53,132 bases of DNA. Source: Atlantibacter sp032075065. GTDB lineage: Bacteria; Pseudomonadota; Gammaproteobacteria; Enterobacterales; Enterobacteriaceae. Numbering within the stretch: the first letter of the stretch is position 1; every line of letters begins with the position of its first letter. The DNA is taken from the NCBI RefSeq assembly GCF_032075065.1, contig NZ_DAMAZC010000006.1, positions 1 to 53,132 of the forward strand, written 5' to 3'. Below are positions 22,582 to 30,993 of this stretch, piece after piece. The notes under the pieces are model-generated. The model worked only from the letters and a program-made list of their open reading frames with translations. It was not told the DNA's origin and did no database searches. Made by a program: the position numbers and the translations under genes.

Positions 22582-24594
22582 ATGTCAGTGACCGAGTCTA
22601 AAGCAAAATCACCTGCCGGAACCACTAAAAAAACTGTTAAACCTGCCGCCGCCGCTGCCCTCAAAGCGGCGCTCGATGCGGCGCAGATTGAGATGGTGCC
22701 GCTGTCGGCACTGGTCAAATCCCCGATGAACGTCCGTACCGTCCCGTATCCGGTGGAGAGTGTGCGTGGTCTGGCAGACACCATTATGGCGGTCGGCCTG
22801 ATCCAGAATCTGGTGGTACACACCCTGCCGGACGGCCTGTCAGGCGTCGCGGCAGGGGGCCGCCGCCTTGCCGCGCTGCAACTGCTGCTCAGTGAGAAGC
22901 GTATCGATAACGGGTATCCGGTTATCGTCAAGCGCGTCAGCGACGAACTGGCGGTGGTGGCCTCGATGGTGGAGAACAACCAGCGGGCAGCGATGCATCC
23001 GGCAGACCAGATTGCCGGGTGCCGCACCCTGTCTGAGCTGGGCAAGACCCCCGCGCAGATTGGTGACCAGCTGGGCTACGCAGGCCGCCACGTCCAGCGC
23101 ATGCTGAAACTCGCAAACCTTGCCCCTGAACTTATCACCCTGCTGGCAGAGGATAAACTCGACGTCGGGCAGTGCCAGGCGCTGAGTCTGGAGAGCGATC
23201 AGGCGCGTCAGGTCGAGATTTACCAGCGTGTAAAGGCGCAATACAGCCAGACCCCGGCGCACCTGCTAAAACGCGCTGTCACTGATACTGAAATCTCCGT
23301 ATGTGCCCCCCGTTTCGTGTTTGTCGGGCGCGAAATGTATGAAGCGGCGGGTGGCGTGGTACGCGAAGACCTGTTCAGCGCACAGGACGGTGATGGTACA
23401 GCAGACAGCGTACTGGTTGACCGTCTTGTGCAGGAGAAGCTCGATACGCTGGCGCTCGCTGTACAGCTTGATGAGGGCTGGTCATGGTCGCTGGCGCGGG
23501 AAACCCCGGTGAAAAACTACGGTGAGGACCGGACGACTTATCTGCTGCTGCCCGAGCCGGCGGTGCAGTATACCGCCGATGAGCAGCAGCGCCTCGATGA
23601 ACTGTACGCCACCCAGGAGGCCACCGAAACGTTTGAGGACGAAGCGGCGATTCAGGTGCTGATTGATGAGACTGAAAGCGCGGCTTCAGCCCGTGCATGG
23701 ACCGCAGAGCACAAAGCCGCCAGCGGCGTGGTGGTAAGCCTTAATGACGGTGAACTCCATGTTCAGCGCGGGGTGCAGAAGAAAGTCCAGGAGGACGCTT
23801 GCGCCAGCCAGAACACTGCTGAAAACAGCAGCACGCTCCACATGGTCGCCAGCAGTACGCCGGATGCGGCTGATGAAATCAGTCTGCCACTGCTCACGAA
23901 AATGTCGTCTGAGCGAATACTGGCAGTCCAGGCGGCACTGATGCAGCAGACCCCGAAAGCGGTGGCATTGCTGGCATGGACACTGTGCGGGGATGTGTTT
24001 AAAGGCGGCTCAACGGGACGTAACCCCCTTCAAATCAGCCTGAACTGCTCTCATTACTCGCTCTGTAATAACGCGCCGTCCGGTCAGGAAGGTGCGGGCT
24101 ATGTTGCCCTGATGGCAGAAGGCGCGCGTCTGGAAGCCCTGCTGCCGGAAGGCTGGCGCAAAGATTTCACCACTTTTTTCACGCTGGACGGACAGACCCT
24201 GCTGTCACTGCTGGGGTTCTGCGTGGCCTGCAGCGTCAACGGTGTGCAGACCCGCGAATGTGGTCACACGTCGCGCAGTCCCCTCGATGCGCTGGAGACG
24301 GCGCTGGAGTTTCACCTGCGCGACTGGTGGCAACCAACGAAAGCCAATTTTTTCAGTCAGCTTAAGCATGCACAAATCACCGGTGCGCTGAATGAGGCCG
24401 GGGCAACGGGCGCTGCACGGGACGCCGAAAAAATGAAGAAAGGCGACGCCGCCGAAAGTGCTGAATCCCACATGGCCGAAAACCGCTGGGTACCCGTCTG
24501 GATGCGCGGGCCGGATACAGAGCAGAACGCCGCAGAGCCGGAAAGCGTCCCCGCTGATACCGACACCGTAAATCATACCGCCGAAGCCGCTTAA
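22582..24594 (+). CDS. Large ParB/KorB-like protein (YubM type)
   Basis: A 670-residue protein with an N-terminal ParB domain: SALVKSPMNVRT, the box VAAGGRRLAALQLL near residue 92, ENNQRAAMHPADQ, and a KorB-like helix-turn-helix GKTPAQIGDQLGYAGRHVQRMLKLA near 155-180. The long C-terminal half (residues 300-670) is of the type found in YubM of F and has no named domain. It sits between ssb and psiB in the leading region, not in the partition operon, so it is probably a nuclease or regulator used on entry. The ATG at 22582 follows GGAAAGGAG, better than the upstream ATG at 22522. Confidence 0.87.
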   Translation: MSVTESKAKSPAGTTKKTVKPAAAAALKAALDAAQIEMVPLSALVKSPMNVRTVPYPVESVRGLADTIMAVGLIQNLVVHTLPDGLSGVAAGGRRLAALQLLLSEKRIDNGYPVIVKRVSDELAVVASMVENNQRAAMHPADQIAGCRTLSELGKTPAQIGDQLGYAGRHVQRMLKLANLAPELITLLAEDKLDVGQCQALSLESDQARQVEIYQRVKAQYSQTPAHLLKRAVTDTEISVCAPRFVFVGREMYEAAGGVVREDLFSAQDGDGTADSVLVDRLVQEKLDTLALAVQLDEGWSWSLARETPVKNYGEDRTTYLLLPEPAVQYTADEQQRLDELYATQEATETFEDEAAIQVLIDETESAASARAWTAEHKAASGVVVSLNDGELHVQRGVQKKVQEDACASQNTAENSSTLHMVASSTPDAADEISLPLLTKMSSERILAVQAALMQQTPKAVALLAWTLCGDVFKGGSTGRNPLQISLNCSHYSLCNNAPSGQEGAGYVALMAEGARLEALLPEGWRKDFTTFFTLDGQTLLSLLGFCVACSVNGVQTRECGHTSRSPLDALETALEFHLRDWWQPTKANFFSQLKHAQITGALNEAGATGAARDAEKMKKGDAAESAESHMAENRWVPVWMRGPDTEQNAAEPESVPADTDTVNHTAEAA

Positions 24595-24638
24595 CAGGGA
24601 GGCCGCCCCGCCGGGGCGGCATTTAAAGGAGACTGAAA

Positions 24639-25070
24639 ATGCAAAATATCATCACCACTGACGTACTGAAAACCATGATCCCCTGCGAATTTGAGGATTA
24701 CCGTAACGGCGGTAACGATTTGCGCCGCGCCCTGACGCACGCAGTGTTAGGTAAAGTGGACGCGCCCTGCGGCTGGAATATTGACTGTGAATACAATGCC
24801 GAGTTCGGCGGGCTGTTCCCGGTGCAGTGCCGTTTCACACCCGCGCACGAGCACTTCCATATTGTGCTGTGCAGCCCTGGCGAAGTGTCAACGGTATGGC
24901 TGATGGTTTTTGTTTCAGACAACGGGCATCCGGTGTCGGTCGTCAGAACGCTGGAACAATTCAGCCCTGAGCTTATCAGCCACACCCTGAGCCTGACAGA
25001 CCGCCTCGATAATGACGGCTATCCCGCCGACTGTATTATCCGCACGCTGGCAATGGAGGGCGCGCAATGA
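24639..25070 (+). CDS. psiB: SOS inhibition protein PsiB
   Basis: PsiB of 143 residues, the family length. It matches the F protein at YNAEFGGLFPVQCRFTPAHEHFH and LCSPGEV, and at the SHTLSLTDRLD segment. PsiB binds RecA and blocks its loading on single strands, so the SOS response is not triggered when the plasmid strand enters. The start follows AAAGGAGAC after a GC hairpin (24602-24620). Its stop overlaps the psiA start (ATGA). Confidence 0.93.
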   Translation: MQNIITTDVLKTMIPCEFEDYRNGGNDLRRALTHAVLGKVDAPCGWNIDCEYNAEFGGLFPVQCRFTPAHEHFHIVLCSPGEVSTVWLMVFVSDNGHPVSVVRTLEQFSPELISHTLSLTDRLDNDGYPADCIIRTLAMEGAQ

Positions 25071-25798
25071 TCCCGAATTCTCACTCTCTTGTGACCCTGC
25101 AACCGGCGCGCCAGGCGGCGCTTCAGGCCATTATCGACGTTGAAACCCGTCGCAGTGAAGGTCGCCGCCTGCCGGAACTGCCGTATGTGCGCACGTTCCT
25201 GCGCATTCTGACCGGCAGCAGCCGCATCAATACCGACGTGGCCCGGCGTATTCCCGGACTGAACTGGGTGCCCGGCAACCGCCTGGTTTCGCTGAAGCAG
25301 GTCGAAGAGGCACTGGAAATATTACTGGCCAGCCACGGGGAAAAATGCCCGCTGCCGCTGCCTGTCGATATGCAGGGTGCGTTTTTCCCGGAAGTGGTCC
25401 ATAACCGGACCGGGCGAAAACACCACAGAATGGAGGTCGGCTCGGCCCGCAGCATGCGCCGCGAGACCCGGCTGATTGAACAGGCCTGCCTGCAGCGTCA
25501 GAACCTGATGGCCCGTGCTGTCACAGAACTGAATTTCTGTTCACCGGAAACGGTTCACGCCTGGTACATGCGCTGGAGCGACGAGTTTGGCGAAGATTTG
25601 TCGGCCCCGTTCTGGCGCTGGCAGAACCGGTTCCGCTCACTCGATGGGCTGGCGTGGAACCGGCTCAGTGATGATCCGCTGTGGCAGGTGATGCACGACA
25701 TGAGGTTCATTATCCGGGAAACACCGGAGAAAACGCACCGTGCCGAGCGCTGGCAGGTGCCGAACAAACTTCGTCACCAGGTGGAGATAAGCGCGTGA
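25067..25798 (+). CDS. psiA: PsiA protein
   Basis: PsiA of 243 residues, coupled to psiB by a four-base overlap. Family features are an N-terminal ALQAIIDVETRRSEGRRLPELPYVRTFL (in two parts), PGLNWVPGNRLVSLKQVEEAL, and a C-terminal WHRM-like WYMRWSDEFGEDLSAPFWRWQ. It belongs to the SOS-suppressing pair of F-like leading regions, although its own biochemical role is unclear. The next gene starts inside its stop (GTGA). Confidence 0.92.
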   Translation: MIPNSHSLVTLQPARQAALQAIIDVETRRSEGRRLPELPYVRTFLRILTGSSRINTDVARRIPGLNWVPGNRLVSLKQVEEALEILLASHGEKCPLPLPVDMQGAFFPEVVHNRTGRKHHRMEVGSARSMRRETRLIEQACLQRQNLMARAVTELNFCSPETVHAWYMRWSDEFGEDLSAPFWRWQNRFRSLDGLAWNRLSDDPLWQVMHDMRFIIRETPEKTHRAERWQVPNKLRHQVEISA

Positions 25799-26121
25799 AG
25801 TGGCGCTATTCTCTTCGCTGGATGTTGCGGCATATTCCCTGTCCCGGAGAGCGCGAACTGGTGTCGGTGGTGGTGAAGGCCGGAGAACCTGCGCCTGAGG
25901 CCATTATGTCCCGGTTCGTGCCCGGTTCAGGCTATGCGGTTACGCTTGATTTTACAGAGATAAAGCCAGTGAAGCGCTGGAGCGAGGAGCGTAAAGCAGC
26001 TGCGCGGCGGCGTAATCTGGAGCGACGCGTCAGAAAACACGCCCCGCTGTTTGCCGATGAACTGATTGAGCGCCAGATTGCTGAACGACCAGACTATTTT
26101 TACGGGAAACAGATCCTGTAA
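25795..26121 (+). CDS. Hypothetical protein downstream of psiA, GTG start
   Basis: A 108-residue basic protein that starts with GTG overlapping the psiA stop (GTGA). It begins KWRYSLRWMLRHIPCPGERE and has a basic helical middle (RWSEERKAAARRRNLERRVRKH). Genes of this kind lie between psiA and the hok-type locus in F-like plasmids. The function is unknown. The overlap indicates co-translation with psiA. Confidence 0.75.
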   Translation: MKWRYSLRWMLRHIPCPGERELVSVVVKAGEPAPEAIMSRFVPGSGYAVTLDFTEIKPVKRWSEERKAAARRRNLERRVRKHAPLFADELIERQIAERPDYFYGKQIL

Positions 26122-26248
26122 CGGACACCGTTTCGGTGACACTGACCGCAGTTCAGTTGCCCGGAATGACAGTAAATACAGAGAGGGCTGAGCCTGAAGA
26201 TAAAACGTACAGGCGCCGGATTATCCTGGGATATTTACGGGGGTGCGG

Positions 26249-26254
26249 TATAAT
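26249..26254 (+). promoter_or_regulatory. Probable -10 element of the hok mRNA promoter
   Basis: TATAAT at 26249-26254 lies about 110 bp before the mok start, the right place for the promoter of a hok/mok mRNA with its long structured leader. The -35 element is weak. Confidence 0.5.
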
Positions 26255-26274
26255 AGCGGTGGCGCTTGAGGCTT

Positions 26275-26360
26275 TTTGCCTCATGCTCCGGCATGAACAC
26301 TGAGTGGTGAGGCAGAAAGCAGAAAGCCCCGAGTAATTTTTCAATTAACCCGAGGCCCCT
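26275..26360 (-). ncRNA. sok: Probable Sok antisense RNA
   Basis: The region upstream of mok shows the usual layout of hok/sok loci, including a hairpin GCATGCTCCGGCATGA-like pairing near 26282-26296 and the conserved leader word AAGCCCCGAGTAATTTTTC. An unstable antisense RNA is expected from the minus strand here, blocking mok and thus hok translation. Exact ends cannot be set by eye. Confidence 0.45.
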
Positions 26361-26362
26361 GT

Positions 26363-26578
26363 ATGCTGATCACATTCAGAGTAGCCTCTTACCTGCCAAA
26401 AGGCAAGGAGAAGAAGGCCATGAAACTGCCGCGAAACGCCCTTATCTGGTGCGTATTAATCGTGTGTTTAACGCTGTTAATATTCACATACCTGACGCGA
26501 AGTTCGCTCTGCGAGCTGAGGCTGAAGGACGGAGAGAGGGAGGTGGCTGCGGTCATGGCTTACGAATCCGGTAAGTAG
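26363..26578 (+). CDS. mok: Mok, modulator of killing (overlaps hok)
   Basis: A 71-codon frame beginning MLITFRVASYLPKGKEKKAM that runs in phase into hok. In hok/sok loci, translation of mok opens the hok start region, and Sok RNA represses mok. The start sits just after the conserved CCCGAGGCCCCTGT leader. It serves mainly as a regulatory reading frame. Confidence 0.7.
   Translation: MLITFRVASYLPKGKEKKAMKLPRNALIWCVLIVCLTLLIFTYLTRSSLCELRLKDGEREVAAVMAYESGK
26420..26578 (+). CDS. hok: Hok-family type I toxin
   Basis: A 52-residue membrane toxin of the Hok/Flm/Srn family. A single hydrophobic helix (ALIWCVLIVCLTLLIFTYL) is followed by the signature TRSSLCELRL and the conserved end REVAAVMAYESGK. 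It depolarises the membrane of cells that have lost the plasmid once the unstable Sok RNA decays, so it stabilises the plasmid. It lies after psiA, as flm does in F. The start follows AAGGAGAAGAAGG. Confidence 0.92.
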   Translation: MKLPRNALIWCVLIVCLTLLIFTYLTRSSLCELRLKDGEREVAAVMAYESGK

Positions 26579-26917
26579 CAACCTGGAGGCGGGGGAAACC
26601 CCGCCTTTTCAGGCTGATGTGCTGAAGCACAGCCGCAAGCGCCTTTTGAAGGGGCTGTCAGTGTCCGACTGGCAGCCCCCTTTTCTTTCGCACAGCCCGT
26701 CAGGCCCCGAACGGCGGGAAGGGCGGGAAAAGCGGGCGCGCCTGCGGCGCTGCCGCCATTCCTTTCTCTTGCTGGCTGATAACCCGGTGCATCTTTATTC
26801 TTTACAGCCGCCCGGCTGCTGCCGGTATTTACACTCTTATGAATCGTTGTCCTGCTGGTCAATTTCCGCAGCCGTCAGGGTGCTCCCTGTCGCATGAAAA
26901 ACCCAACACCCGGACAC
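26579..26917. other. Non-coding stretch after hok
   Basis: A hairpin-rich, GC-rich stretch of about 340 bp. The palindrome-like GGGGCTGTCAGTGTCCGACTGGCAGCCCC part near 26654-26682 could be a terminator. I see no gene. Confidence 0.4.
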
Positions 26918-27394
26918 ATGGCCCCCTTCGGCTCCTGACCCGCTGCGCGGTTCAGTCGTCGAGCCAGACTCCGCCAGGCAGCTGCTTCGCACCGGCCAGT
27001 CTCCGCCGAACCCGCAAGCGGTTTCGTGCCTGACGGCTACTGGCTGATGGCTGACGTCCAGGTCAACAACGTGCAGCCGGCATTCGCCGGCGCGGTCACC
27101 GCGCCGCAGGCGCTTTAAGGACGCCACGCCGTTCCGCCGTGTCGGGTGTGTGCATCCTCATCTTTCCTCTGGTCAACCACCTCACGTTCGTTCCCTGGCT
27201 GAGGGCCGGTCGTAGCACCGCCGTGTCGTCACACAAGGGGTGAAATGAACTCCGCCAAAAACTTTTTGCGTAAAACAGCAAAAACTTTTTGTCTCCGCCC
27301 CCTGCGTTCCTCCTTACGTCGTTGCTACTTTGCCCTTCGCCGCCGGGGAACTCAACGAGAGATGGATTAACAACCAGAACAGGGGAAGAAAAGA
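26918..27394 (+). repeat. Duplicated leader, copy 1 (upstream of 27395 gene)
   Basis: Bases 26918-27158 recur almost identically at 29416-29656, a 241-bp direct repeat 2498 bp apart with differences only near its left edge. After a divergent piece, similarity resumes from 27211 (CGTAGCACCGCC) through the start of the downstream gene, at an offset of 2496. The second part contains two AAAAACTTTTTG words. No gene is visible inside. It is probably a leader that acts in single-stranded or RNA form. Confidence 0.8.
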
Positions 27395-27604
27395 ATGCAC
27401 ACACAAAACGTCAACGTCAGAACCGCCACCAGAAAATCTAACGAAAGATGGGTGAAAAACATTGCCCGGATCATCGACAGAGCGCACTACAACGTAGCTT
27501 GTGCTGAGGAGGCTCATGCGCATTATGGCGAAAAACTTACCCTCACTGATACCTGTGTGTACTTCATTCGTGGCGCTCTTTCAGCCGTTTTTAATAAATC
27601 CTGA
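27395..27604 (+). CDS. Small protein with MHTQNV start, paralogue 1
   Basis: A 69-residue protein starting MHTQNVNVRTATRKSNERWV. The gene at 29891 encodes a protein with the same opening (MHTQNVKTAAPESSERWV) but a different C-terminal part, and both follow copies of the same leader. The C-terminal half here has ARIIDRAHYNVACAEEAHAH. The function is unknown. The start follows AGGGGAAGAAAAGA. Two paired paralogues behind a shared leader suggest a common control. Confidence 0.65.
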   Translation: MHTQNVNVRTATRKSNERWVKNIARIIDRAHYNVACAEEAHAHYGEKLTLTDTCVYFIRGALSAVFNKS

Positions 27605-27622
27605 GCGGGAGGAATAACTGTG

Positions 27623-27649
27623 ATGCACGAACTGGCAGCGGATTATTGA
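27623..27649 (+). other. Eight-codon minicistron with a good ribosome binding site
   Basis: ATG at 27623 opens MHELAADY then TGA, after GGGAGGAATAACTGTG. It lies between two genes and may be a leader peptide or the start of a decayed gene. A function is not evident. Confidence 0.25.
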
Positions 27650-27707
27650 TTTTCAACCAGGTGGCAGCGGGGTGCTGCTGCCTGATTAACCACAGAAGGA
27701 GAAAACG

Positions 27708-28064
27708 ATGTTCCTGAACCTGACCGAATCAGCCGTTTTACCGGGAATCAACGCCAGCGCGGAGGCCGAGCGGGCTTACTGGATGAGCCGCGAAAAAGCC
27801 GCCGTGTGCGGGCCTGATGAAATTGATGTTCATCGTTTCCACGATGCGCTGGGGCGTATGTACCCGCTCAACTGGGCATCCAGCGGGACAGGGGAATGTG
27901 AAACGTTTATGAGCGCGGAAATGTACTGCGGGAACGTGACAGAGATTTTTACCCGTATCGGTATCCGTTATTTCCGTATGCGGGATTACAGCAACCTGAA
28001 CCACGCGCAGATCGTGGAGCGCGTTAAGGAGGTGTTTTACCAGGATAACGACAGCCAGAAATGA
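27708..28064 (+). CDS. Hypothetical leading-region protein, 118 aa
   Basis: A soluble 118-residue protein of unknown function, starting after AGAAGGAGAAAACG. It includes HRFHDALGRMYPLNWAS and TEIFTRIGIRYFRMRDY. It is part of the run of small GC-rich genes in the leading region, with an inverted repeat (GGCAGC and GCTGCC) upstream of its binding site and a hairpin (28069-28086) just after its stop. No motif points to a role. Confidence 0.7.
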   Translation: MFLNLTESAVLPGINASAEAERAYWMSREKAAVCGPDEIDVHRFHDALGRMYPLNWASSGTGECETFMSAEMYCGNVTEIFTRIGIRYFRMRDYSNLNHAQIVERVKEVFYQDNDSQK

Positions 28065-28156
28065 AAAAAGCAGGCATAAGCCTGCTCATTCCCGCCGGGT
28101 TAACGCCTAGGAACGTAAGGCCCGGCGATCGTCAATTTTCAGTAGGAGATAAATCT

Positions 28157-28303
28157 ATGAATTTCGACCCGCAAATCGTCGCACAGGCGAACGCGTTTGT
28201 AAACGCCTTAAAACAAGGGAAGCGCGCACGTGTCCCGGCCCTGAAGCTGGAGCACTGGCAGCAGTTTATGACTCAGGTTTACGCTGGCCTCGGCCTCGCG
28301 TGA
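28157..28303 (+). CDS. Small protein, 48 aa
   Basis: A 48-residue basic helical protein (AQANAFVNALKQGKRARVPALK, split here by its loop) of unknown function. The ATG at 28157 follows AGTAGGAGATAAATCT. An ATG at 28061 is in frame but lies inside the end of the previous gene and reads through a hairpin, so it is less likely. A strong GC hairpin (28313-28334) follows. Confidence 0.55.
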   Translation: MNFDPQIVAQANAFVNALKQGKRARVPALKLEHWQQFMTQVYAGLGLA

Positions 28304-28348
28304 TGTGAAATCAGCCGCCCCTTACGGGGCGGCTTTAAGGAGAAAAGC

Positions 28349-29173
28349 ATGTCACAGTTGAGCCTGGATTCCCTGTTCGAAGCCTTTGATAACCTGCCCG
28401 CCGTCGTTAAACAAACGCCAGCGATACAGCCCGCCCCGCCCGTTAAAACTGTTTCGCGCATGGTAACCCATGACGTGGCCCGAAAGCAGTTTATCAGCGT
28501 GTTCAGTGATACCGGGCGACATTTACGCCGCTGGGATGTGTTCAGCGACTTTATTACGCTTGCCGCCAGCGAACTGGATATGGCGCGGATCAGAACGCCG
28601 GAGAACATTGAACGCACCCGTAAAATCTGCGAACGGTACAGCACGGCAGACCAGGAGAATCTGAAAACGCTGTTCTGCCTGCTGGTCTGCGCACTGGAGG
28701 GAAAATTCCAGGATTTCCTGGGTTCGGTGTTTATGGAGCTGGAGCTGGGTTCCGGGGACATGGGCCAGTATTTTACGCCGTATTCTGTTCAGTCCCTGAT
28801 GGCCCGTATGCTGATGCCAGGCGTGGCTGAAACCATCAGCAAAGAAGGCTGGTTAACACTAAGTGAGCCAGCCTGCGGCGCGGCGGGCATGGTCATCGCG
28901 TATGCGGAATGTCTACTCGAAGCAGGATTTAATCCCTCTGAGCACATGTTTGTAAGCTGCATCGATATCGATCCGATCGCCGCTGATATGGCTTTTATCC
29001 AGTTAAGTTTGCTGGGCATTGCGGCCGAAGTCACGACCGGGAACGCGCTGACGTTGCAGTTAAGCCGGGTGCGGTATACGCCGGTGTATTATCTCAATGA
29101 GTGGGAGTCACGCCTGAATCTGCGCCGACAGGTTGATGCAATGAAGCGCGTGCTGGCACGCATGGCAGCATAG
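28349..29173 (+). CDS. N6-adenine methylase-like protein without catalytic motif
   Basis: A 274-residue protein with the fold of HsdM-type N6 methylases. It has an N-terminal helical part, DMGQYFTPYSVQSLMARML (the region before motif I), the SAM-binding LSEPACGAAGMVIAYAE near residue 170 and CIDIDPIAADMAFIQLSLLGI (motif II and III). After TTGNALTL, where (N/D)PP(Y/F) is expected, none is found. It may therefore bind SAM or DNA without methylating, or serve as a decoy in antirestriction. Proteins like this occur in F-like leading regions. The start follows AAGGAGAAAAGC. Confidence 0.75.
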   Translation: MSQLSLDSLFEAFDNLPAVVKQTPAIQPAPPVKTVSRMVTHDVARKQFISVFSDTGRHLRRWDVFSDFITLAASELDMARIRTPENIERTRKICERYSTADQENLKTLFCLLVCALEGKFQDFLGSVFMELELGSGDMGQYFTPYSVQSLMARMLMPGVAETISKEGWLTLSEPACGAAGMVIAYAECLLEAGFNPSEHMFVSCIDIDPIAADMAFIQLSLLGIAAEVTTGNALTLQLSRVRYTPVYYLNEWESRLNLRRQVDAMKRVLARMAA

Positions 29174-29415
29174 GCACAGGGCAGGGCATTGTCCCTGCCT
29201 TTCAGCCCGCCGGTAAAAACGCGTGCCGTTCCGGCACAGGGAAGGGTAGCGCTGACGCGCTGCTTTGCCCCCGCCGCGTGGTATGCATACCTTTCCCTAA
29301 TGAACGGTTCTTCGTTTGTGTTTATTTCCTGCTGTTTAGACCTTTCCTTCCGGTCTTTCTGCTGTTTGCTCTTCTCAGGGGATTCGTTAAAAGCAAAATC
29401 CAGATCAACAGCATG
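29174..29415. other. Non-coding stretch after the methylase-like gene
   Basis: About 240 bp with a hairpin-rich beginning (GGGCAGGGCATTGTCCCTGCC) followed by a pyrimidine-rich tract. No gene is supported. Confidence 0.4.
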
Positions 29416-29890
29416 ATGGCCACCTTCGGCTTCTGACCCGCTGCGCGGTTCAGTCGTCGAGCCAGACTCCGCCAGGCAGCTGCTTCGCACCGGCCAGTCT
29501 CCGCCGAACCCGCAAGCGGTTTCGTGCCTGACGGCTACTGGCTGATGGCTGACGTCCAGGTCAACAACGTGCAGCCGGCATTCGCCGGCGCGGTCACCGC
29601 GCCGCAGGCGCTTTAAGGACGCCACGCCGTTCCGCCGTGTCGGGTGTGTGCATCCTGCCGGTTCCCCGGTGACCATCTCCCGACCGTTCTCCCGCGGAGG
29701 GCTGTTCGTAGCACCGCCTGGTTGTCACGCAAGGGGTGAAATGAACTCCGCCAAAAACTTTTTGCGAAAAACAGCAAAAACTTTTTGTCTCCGCCCCCTG
29801 CGCTCCGCCCTGCGGCGTTGCTCCTTCGCCCTTTGCCGCGAGAGAACTCACCGAGAGATGGCTTAACCACCAGAAAAGGGGACAACCAGA
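29416..29890 (+). repeat. Duplicated leader, copy 2 (upstream of 29891 gene)
   Basis: Counterpart of 26918-27394. The first 241 bp are nearly identical and the middle about 50 bp differs. The last 185 bp are similar, including the paired AAAAACTTTTTG words and ACTCACCGAGAGATGG. The near-identity of the first part against divergence of the last suggests recent gene conversion or strong constraint. Confidence 0.8.
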
Positions 29891-30103
29891 ATGCACACAC
29901 AGAACGTCAAAACCGCCGCTCCTGAATCTTCCGAAAGATGGGTTTTATCCTTTCCTGAGCCAGAAACGGCGCGACTGATTGCTGTTTATGGTGCAGACGT
30001 CAGCTATGCCAGAAATGTTCTGGAAGATTTAAAAGCCGCCGGTGCTTCTTATTCCCGGCGAAACATTATTGCCGATATGTTTCGTCGCCTGGGGGTTAAC
30101 TGA
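29891..30103 (+). CDS. Small protein with MHTQNV start, paralogue 2
   Basis: A 70-residue protein starting MHTQNVKTAAPESSERWV, with a C-terminal helical half (YARNVLEDLKAAGASYSRRN, then IIADMFRRLGVN). It shares opening and leader with the gene at 27395, but the rest differs, so the conserved start may reflect the leader DNA more than the protein. The function is unknown. It ends 61 bp before the DUF932 gene. Confidence 0.65.
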   Translation: MHTQNVKTAAPESSERWVLSFPEPETARLIAVYGADVSYARNVLEDLKAAGASYSRRNIIADMFRRLGVN

Positions 30104-30164
30104 TCTCCTGGTGAACATGCAATTCATTTAAACGACACAGAAATTTTAAATTAAGGAGAATTTT

Positions 30165-30986
30165 ATGACTCGTCTGGCTTCCCGTTTTGGTGCTGCCCAT
30201 GTTATCCGCCAGGAGCGCCCGTTAACCAATGATGAGCTGGCAAAATATGTGCCCAGTGTTTTTACAGGGGATAAACACGCGTCACGTTCGGAACGTTACA
30301 CGTATATTCCGACAATCACCCTGCTTGATAAACTGCGTGAAGAAGGGTTTGAACCTTTTTTTGCCTGCCAGACCCGTGTGCGTAATTTTGACAAGCGCGA
30401 ATTTACGAAACATATGTTACGTCTGCGCCGCCGTGACCGAATTACGGGTACTGAAGTACCGGAAATTATTTTATTAAACAGCCATGACGGATCCAGTAGC
30501 TATCAGATGATCCCGGGCATGTTTCGTTTTGTCTGCACAAATGGCATGGTTTGTGGCCAGACCTTTGGTGATATTCGCGTGCATCATAAAGGAGATATTG
30601 TCGGCCAGGTTATCGAAGGTGCCTATGAAGTATTAGGAATATTCGATAAGGTTGATGAAAATATCGATGCCATGAAAAGTTTAACCCTGTCACCGGCAGA
30701 ACAACGGGCGTTTGCGGGTGCGGCGCTGGAATATCGTTATGGTGAAGAACATAAACCCGTATCCGTTAACCAGTTGCTTGACTGGCGACGCCGTGATGAT
30801 AATAAGCCCGATTTATGGAGCACCTTTAACCGTGTTCAGGAAAATATGATTAAAGGTGGCATGCCTGCCCGTTCGAAAACCGGGAAGAGTACCAGAACGC
30901 GCGCCATAAATGGCATTGACGGGGATGTGAAGCTTAACCGGGCATTATGGACGCTCGGTGAGGAAATGATAAAACTTAAAAGCTGA
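30165..30986 (+). CDS. DUF932 protein (YubP-like)
   Basis: A 273-residue member of DUF932 (phage/plasmid-like TIGR03299-related). It has the features RSERYTYIPTITLLDKLREEGF, GMFRFVCTNGMVCG and DIRVHHKGDIV. Proteins of this type are encoded near the end of the leading region of F-like plasmids; their function is unknown. The start follows TAAGGAGAATTTT. It is followed by a terminator that also lies beyond the end of the opposing transglycosylase gene. Confidence 0.85.
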   Translation: MTRLASRFGAAHVIRQERPLTNDELAKYVPSVFTGDKHASRSERYTYIPTITLLDKLREEGFEPFFACQTRVRNFDKREFTKHMLRLRRRDRITGTEVPEIILLNSHDGSSSYQMIPGMFRFVCTNGMVCGQTFGDIRVHHKGDIVGQVIEGAYEVLGIFDKVDENIDAMKSLTLSPAEQRAFAGAALEYRYGEEHKPVSVNQLLDWRRRDDNKPDLWSTFNRVQENMIKGGMPARSKTGKSTRTRAINGIDGDVKLNRALWTLGEEMIKLKS

Positions 30987-30993
30987 AAACGAA

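Noticed and set aside
26918..29656. CRISPR array
   Set aside because: Only two long repeats of 241 bp with genes between them; no short regularly spaced repeats are present anywhere in the window.
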